A DNA stretch of 7,641 nucleotides from Vulcanimicrobiota bacterium (GTDB lineage: Bacteria; Vulcanimicrobiota; Vulcanimicrobiia; Vulcanimicrobiales; Vulcanimicrobiaceae): assembly GCA_030038335.1 (NCBI GenBank), contig JASHPC010000172.1, positions 1-7,641 on the forward strand, given 5' to 3'. The notes beneath the pieces are model-generated. The model was not told the DNA's origin and did no database searches. It saw nothing but the letters and a program-made list of their open reading frames with translations. Both the position numbers and the translations under genes were made by a program. Below are positions 4,671 to 7,641 of the stretch, in pieces; position 1 is the stretch's first letter; the number at the start of each line of letters is the position of its first letter.

Positions 4671-7641
4671 TTGCGCCAGTTCGTACACCTTCACGTTCAT
4701 TCCGAATACTCGCTGCTCGACGGCGCATGCCGAATCGATCGGCTCTGTCAACGCGTCGCCGAGTTCGGTTCGCCCGCGGTCGCGCTGACCGATCACGGCG
4801 TCATGTACGGAGCGATGGAGTTCTACCATGCGGCCCGTCGTGAAAACCTTACTCCTATCATCGGCTGCGAGGCGTATATAGCGCCCCGCGGCCATCTTGA
4901 CCGTACGCTGCGAGATGAGGCCCACGTCACCCTGCTTGCGGCGGACCTCGAGGGGTACAGAAATTTGACCGCCCTCGTTTCAAAGGGCTTCCTCGAAGGA
5001 TATTACTACAAGCCGCGGATCGACCTAGAGCTCTTGGAGCAACACAACCGAGGTCTCATCCTTCTTTCAGGATGCATCTCCGGGCTCGTCGCGGCTCCGC
5101 TCCTGAGAAACGACCGTGAAACCGCTCTGAAAAACGCAAAGACGTATCGCGAAATCTTCGCAGACCGGTTTTACATCGAAGTCATGCGTCACGGGATGCC
5201 CGAGCAAGACGCGATCAACGGCGGGCTCGTCGGCGTCGCGCGCGAGCTCGGCGTGCCGATCGTGGCGACGAACGATGCGCATTACCACGAGTGCGCCGAT
5301 GCCGTCGCGCACGACGTACTGCTCTGCATTGGAACGGGGAAGACCGTTGCCGATACGAACCGCCTCAAGTTTGCGACCGACCAGTTCTACGTGAAGTCTC
5401 CCGACGAAATGTACGAGCTCTGGAGCGATCTGCCGGAGGCCTGCGAAAATACGCTCGAGATCGCGCGGCGCGTTGACCTGCGCTTTCCAAAACGCACGTT
5501 CAGCATGCCGGAGTATCCTGTGCCGTCGCAAGCGGACGGTTCGAGCGACCCAGACAGCTACTTGCGCGCTCTTTGTGAAGCCGGCCTCGCGCAGCGTTAT
5601 GGAGAAGTGCGAGCCCGCAACGACGGCGAGCTACGCGAGCGCCTGAACTACGAACTCGGCGTCATCGCTGCAATGGGATACGCGTCGTACTTTCTCATTG
5701 TCTGGGACTTCATCAAGTACGCACGCGACCGCGACATTCCCGTTGGGCCTGGAAGAGGCTCCGCTGTCGGTTCGCTCGTCGCGTACTGCTTGCGAATCAC
5801 GGACCTCGATCCGCTCGCATTCGATCTCTTCTTCGAGCGTTTCCTCAACCCGGATCGAATATCGATGCCCGATATCGACACCGACTTCTGCGTCGAGCGG
5901 CGCGACGAAGTCATCGAGTACGTCACGGAAAAGTACGGAGCCGACCGTGTCGCGCAAATCGTGACGTTCGGTACGATGGCGGCGCGCGCGGCCGTTCGCG
6001 ATGCGGGCCGCGTTCTCGGCGTGCCGCTTCCGGACGTCGATCGCGTGGCAAAACTCATTCCTTCGGGGCCTAGCGGCCTCTCGATCGAAGCAGCTACTGC
6101 GCAGATCTCGGAACTGAAGATGCTCTATGACGGACATCCTCAGTTGCGGCATCTGCTCGACACGGCGAAGACGATCGAAGGGCTCTCGCGCAACGCGGGC
6201 ACGCACGCGGCGGGCGTCGTCATCTCCGACAGGCCGCTCGTCGAGTACGTTCCGCTCGTGAAGTTCTCAGACGGCGGAGTTAACACCCAATACGACATGG
6301 AGTGGATCGAAAAGATCGGTCTGCTCAAGATGGACTTTCTCGGCCTGCGCAACCTGACGGTGATGCACAACGCGGTCGCGGAGATTCGCCGTAGCGAGCC
6401 GGAGTTTGAGCTCGAGAAAGTGCCGCTTGACGATCGCAGGACGCTCGAAATGCTCGGTCGCGGAGAGACCGTCGGCGTCTTCCAAGTAGAGTCGGAGGGT
6501 ATGAAGCGCGTTTGCACGGAGCTGCAGCCGTCGCGTTTCGAAGACATCATTGCGCTCGTTGCGCTCTACCGGCCGGGACCGATGGAGTGGATTCCTCTGT
6601 ACATTCGCAACAAGCACGGCCGTACCAAGCCGAGCTACCTGCACCCGAAGCTCGAGCCTATTCTGCGAGAGACGTATGGCGTCGCCGTCTATCAGGAGCA
6701 AGTCATGCTCATCGCGCGTGATATCGCCGGCTTCTCGATGGCGGAGGCGGACGAGCTGCGCAAAGTCATGGGAAAGAAACTGAAGGAACAGGTGCCGATC
6801 TACCGGGAGCGCTTCATCACCGGCGCGATGGAGCACAGCGGCATCTCGCGCGCATTGGCCGAAGAGATATTTGCCTTCGTCGAGCCGTTTGCCGGCTACG
6901 GATTCAACAAGGCGCACGCGGCGGCGTATGCCATGATCGTCTATCAGACCGCGTACTTGAAGGCGAACTATCCGCTCGCGTACGTCAGCGCGCTCATGAC
7001 GTCGGTGAAAGACCGCACGGACAAGCTCGCAGAGTACATCGATGACGCGCGCCGCTCGGGGGTTGCCGTGCTACCGCCCGACGTCAACGAGTCAGGCGTC
7101 GACTTCACGGTGGTCGGAGAACAGATTCGTTTCGGACTCTCCGCCGTGAAAGGCGTCGGAGAGGATGCGGTGCGCGCCATCATCGATGCTCGCGAGCGCG
7201 ACGGCGCCTTCATCGACATCTTCGACGTAGCAGGCCGAGTGAATGCGCGGCAGGTCAATCGTCGAGTCTTCGAAGCGCTGGTGAAGTGTGGAGCGACGGA
7301 CGCACTGCCGGGAAATCGCGCGCAAAAACTCGCAGCTCTCGATCGCGCGCTCGAGACTGCCGCGCGCGCAACCCGCGATGCGGAGTTAGGGCAGGCGTCG
7401 CTCTTCGGCGACATCGCGCGCGACGCACCAGCGCTAGCGCCGGTGCTGCCGAGCGTGCCGGAGCCTTCGAAGCGAGAGATGCTCGCCTGGGAAAAAGAGA
7501 CACTCGGAATCTTCGTCTCCGGACATCCACTCGCGTCCGTGCAGGCGGATTTGCTTCGCCTCGGTGCGCTGCCGATGAAAGATCTGCGCGCTCAGCAGGA
7601 CGATGCGGCGGTTACGATTGCCGGCTCGGTTGCGAGCGTGC
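4671..7641 (+). CDS. dnaE: DNA polymerase III alpha subunit, DnaE1 type (C-terminus beyond window)
   Basis: Catalytic subunit of the replicative polymerase. The frame is open for 990 residues to the edge; the usual length of about 1150-1170 means the end of the OB fold and the C-terminal domain are missing. Domains: PHP (about 1-270) with HLHVHSEYSLLDG, TDHG, GCEAYI and TNDAHY; palm with GPGRGSAVGSLVAYC, PDIDTDF (catalytic Asp401 and Asp403) and KMDFLGLRNLT (Asp555); fingers with ALYRPGPMEWIP, YGVAVYQEQVM and FNKAHAAAYA; a helix-hairpin-helix region; then the internal beta-clamp motif QASLF at 908-912. An OB fold begins near 978. The clamp motif and full-length PHP indicate the main replicase DnaE1, not the error-prone ImuC/DnaE2 type. 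TTG 4671 is the only ATG/GTG/TTG in frame between the upstream stop (4485) and the PHP motif, but it has no clear Shine-Dalgarno. The next ATG (4803) would remove the metal-binding HLHVH. See the five-codon ORF just upstream for the alternative start. Confidence 0.97.
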   Translation, partial: MRQFVHLHVHSEYSLLDGACRIDRLCQRVAEFGSPAVALTDHGVMYGAMEFYHAARRENLTPIIGCEAYIAPRGHLDRTLRDEAHVTLLAADLEGYRNLTALVSKGFLEGYYYKPRIDLELLEQHNRGLILLSGCISGLVAAPLLRNDRETALKNAKTYREIFADRFYIEVMRHGMPEQDAINGGLVGVARELGVPIVATNDAHYHECADAVAHDVLLCIGTGKTVADTNRLKFATDQFYVKSPDEMYELWSDLPEACENTLEIARRVDLRFPKRTFSMPEYPVPSQADGSSDPDSYLRALCEAGLAQRYGEVRARNDGELRERLNYELGVIAAMGYASYFLIVWDFIKYARDRDIPVGPGRGSAVGSLVAYCLRITDLDPLAFDLFFERFLNPDRISMPDIDTDFCVERRDEVIEYVTEKYGADRVAQIVTFGTMAARAAVRDAGRVLGVPLPDVDRVAKLIPSGPSGLSIEAATAQISELKMLYDGHPQLRHLLDTAKTIEGLSRNAGTHAAGVVISDRPLVEYVPLVKFSDGGVNTQYDMEWIEKIGLLKMDFLGLRNLTVMHNAVAEIRRSEPEFELEKVPLDDRRTLEMLGRGETVGVFQVESEGMKRVCTELQPSRFEDIIALVALYRPGPMEWIPLYIRNKHGRTKPSYLHPKLEPILRETYGVAVYQEQVMLIARDIAGFSMAEADELRKVMGKKLKEQVPIYRERFITGAMEHSGISRALAEEIFAFVEPFAGYGFNKAHAAAYAMIVYQTAYLKANYPLAYVSALMTSVKDRTDKLAEYIDDARRSGVAVLPPDVNESGVDFTVVGEQIRFGLSAVKGVGEDAVRAIIDARERDGAFIDIFDVAGRVNARQVNRRVFEALVKCGATDALPGNRAQKLAALDRALETAARATRDAELGQASLFGDIARDAPALAPVLPSVPEPSKREMLAWEKETLGIFVSGHPLASVQADLLRLGALPMKDLRAQQDDAAVTIAGSVASV

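Noticed and set aside
5631..6917. Long minus-strand ORFs (191 and 216 residues)
   Set aside because: Antisense shadows of dnaE palm and fingers coding sequence, which is continuous on the plus strand.

Overview
The window comes from a bacterium with high GC content (about 60% or a little more by eye) and very compact gene packing. It holds seven protein-coding genes, with no RNA genes, mobile elements, CRISPR arrays or long repeats that I could see. No stretch longer than about 50 bases is without a gene. The genes are chromosomal housekeeping and accessory types. I cannot assign a phylum from sequence alone. The GC-rich codon use, an ATP-type PEP carboxykinase and a DnaE with an intact PHP metal site would fit several non-proteobacterial lineages (Eremiobacterota/Vulcanimicrobiota is one guess, held with low confidence).

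Layout. (1) Positions 1-1106, minus strand: the N-terminal two thirds of ATP-dependent phosphoenolpyruvate carboxykinase (pckA), cut by the left edge. (2) Divergent from it across 48 bases: a two-gene plus-strand unit. It holds an S58 (DmpA-type) self-cleaving aminopeptidase with a signal peptide (1155-2321) and a small VOC/glyoxalase-fold protein (2318-2695) whose start overlaps the peptidase stop as ATGA. (3) Converging on it with a 4-base gap: a three-gene minus-strand unit read as GAF-GGDEF diguanylate cyclase (4644-3523), then a small PAP2-type membrane phosphatase (3538-3113), then a PhnB/YjdN-like VOC protein (3110-2700). Its junctions are a 16-base overlap and a 2-base gap. (4) Divergent from the cyclase: dnaE, the replicative DNA polymerase III alpha subunit, from about 4671 to the right edge. 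About 990 residues are visible, and the last roughly 150-180 are missing.

How the genes relate. The cyclase, phosphatase and PhnB-like genes are probably cotranscribed, which could link c-di-GMP signalling to membrane lipid phosphate turnover, but no direct functional link is visible. The peptidase and its VOC partner are probably translationally coupled. pckA and dnaE are independent housekeeping genes.

The most notable points are: the unusual dnaE start, where the best Shine-Dalgarno/ATG pair is out of frame and opens a five-codon ORF, while the only canonical in-frame start is a TTG; the complete nine-residue PHP metal site in DnaE, which predicts intrinsic proofreading; and a secretion signal on an S58 peptidase. 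I did not find a clearly new multi-gene system.
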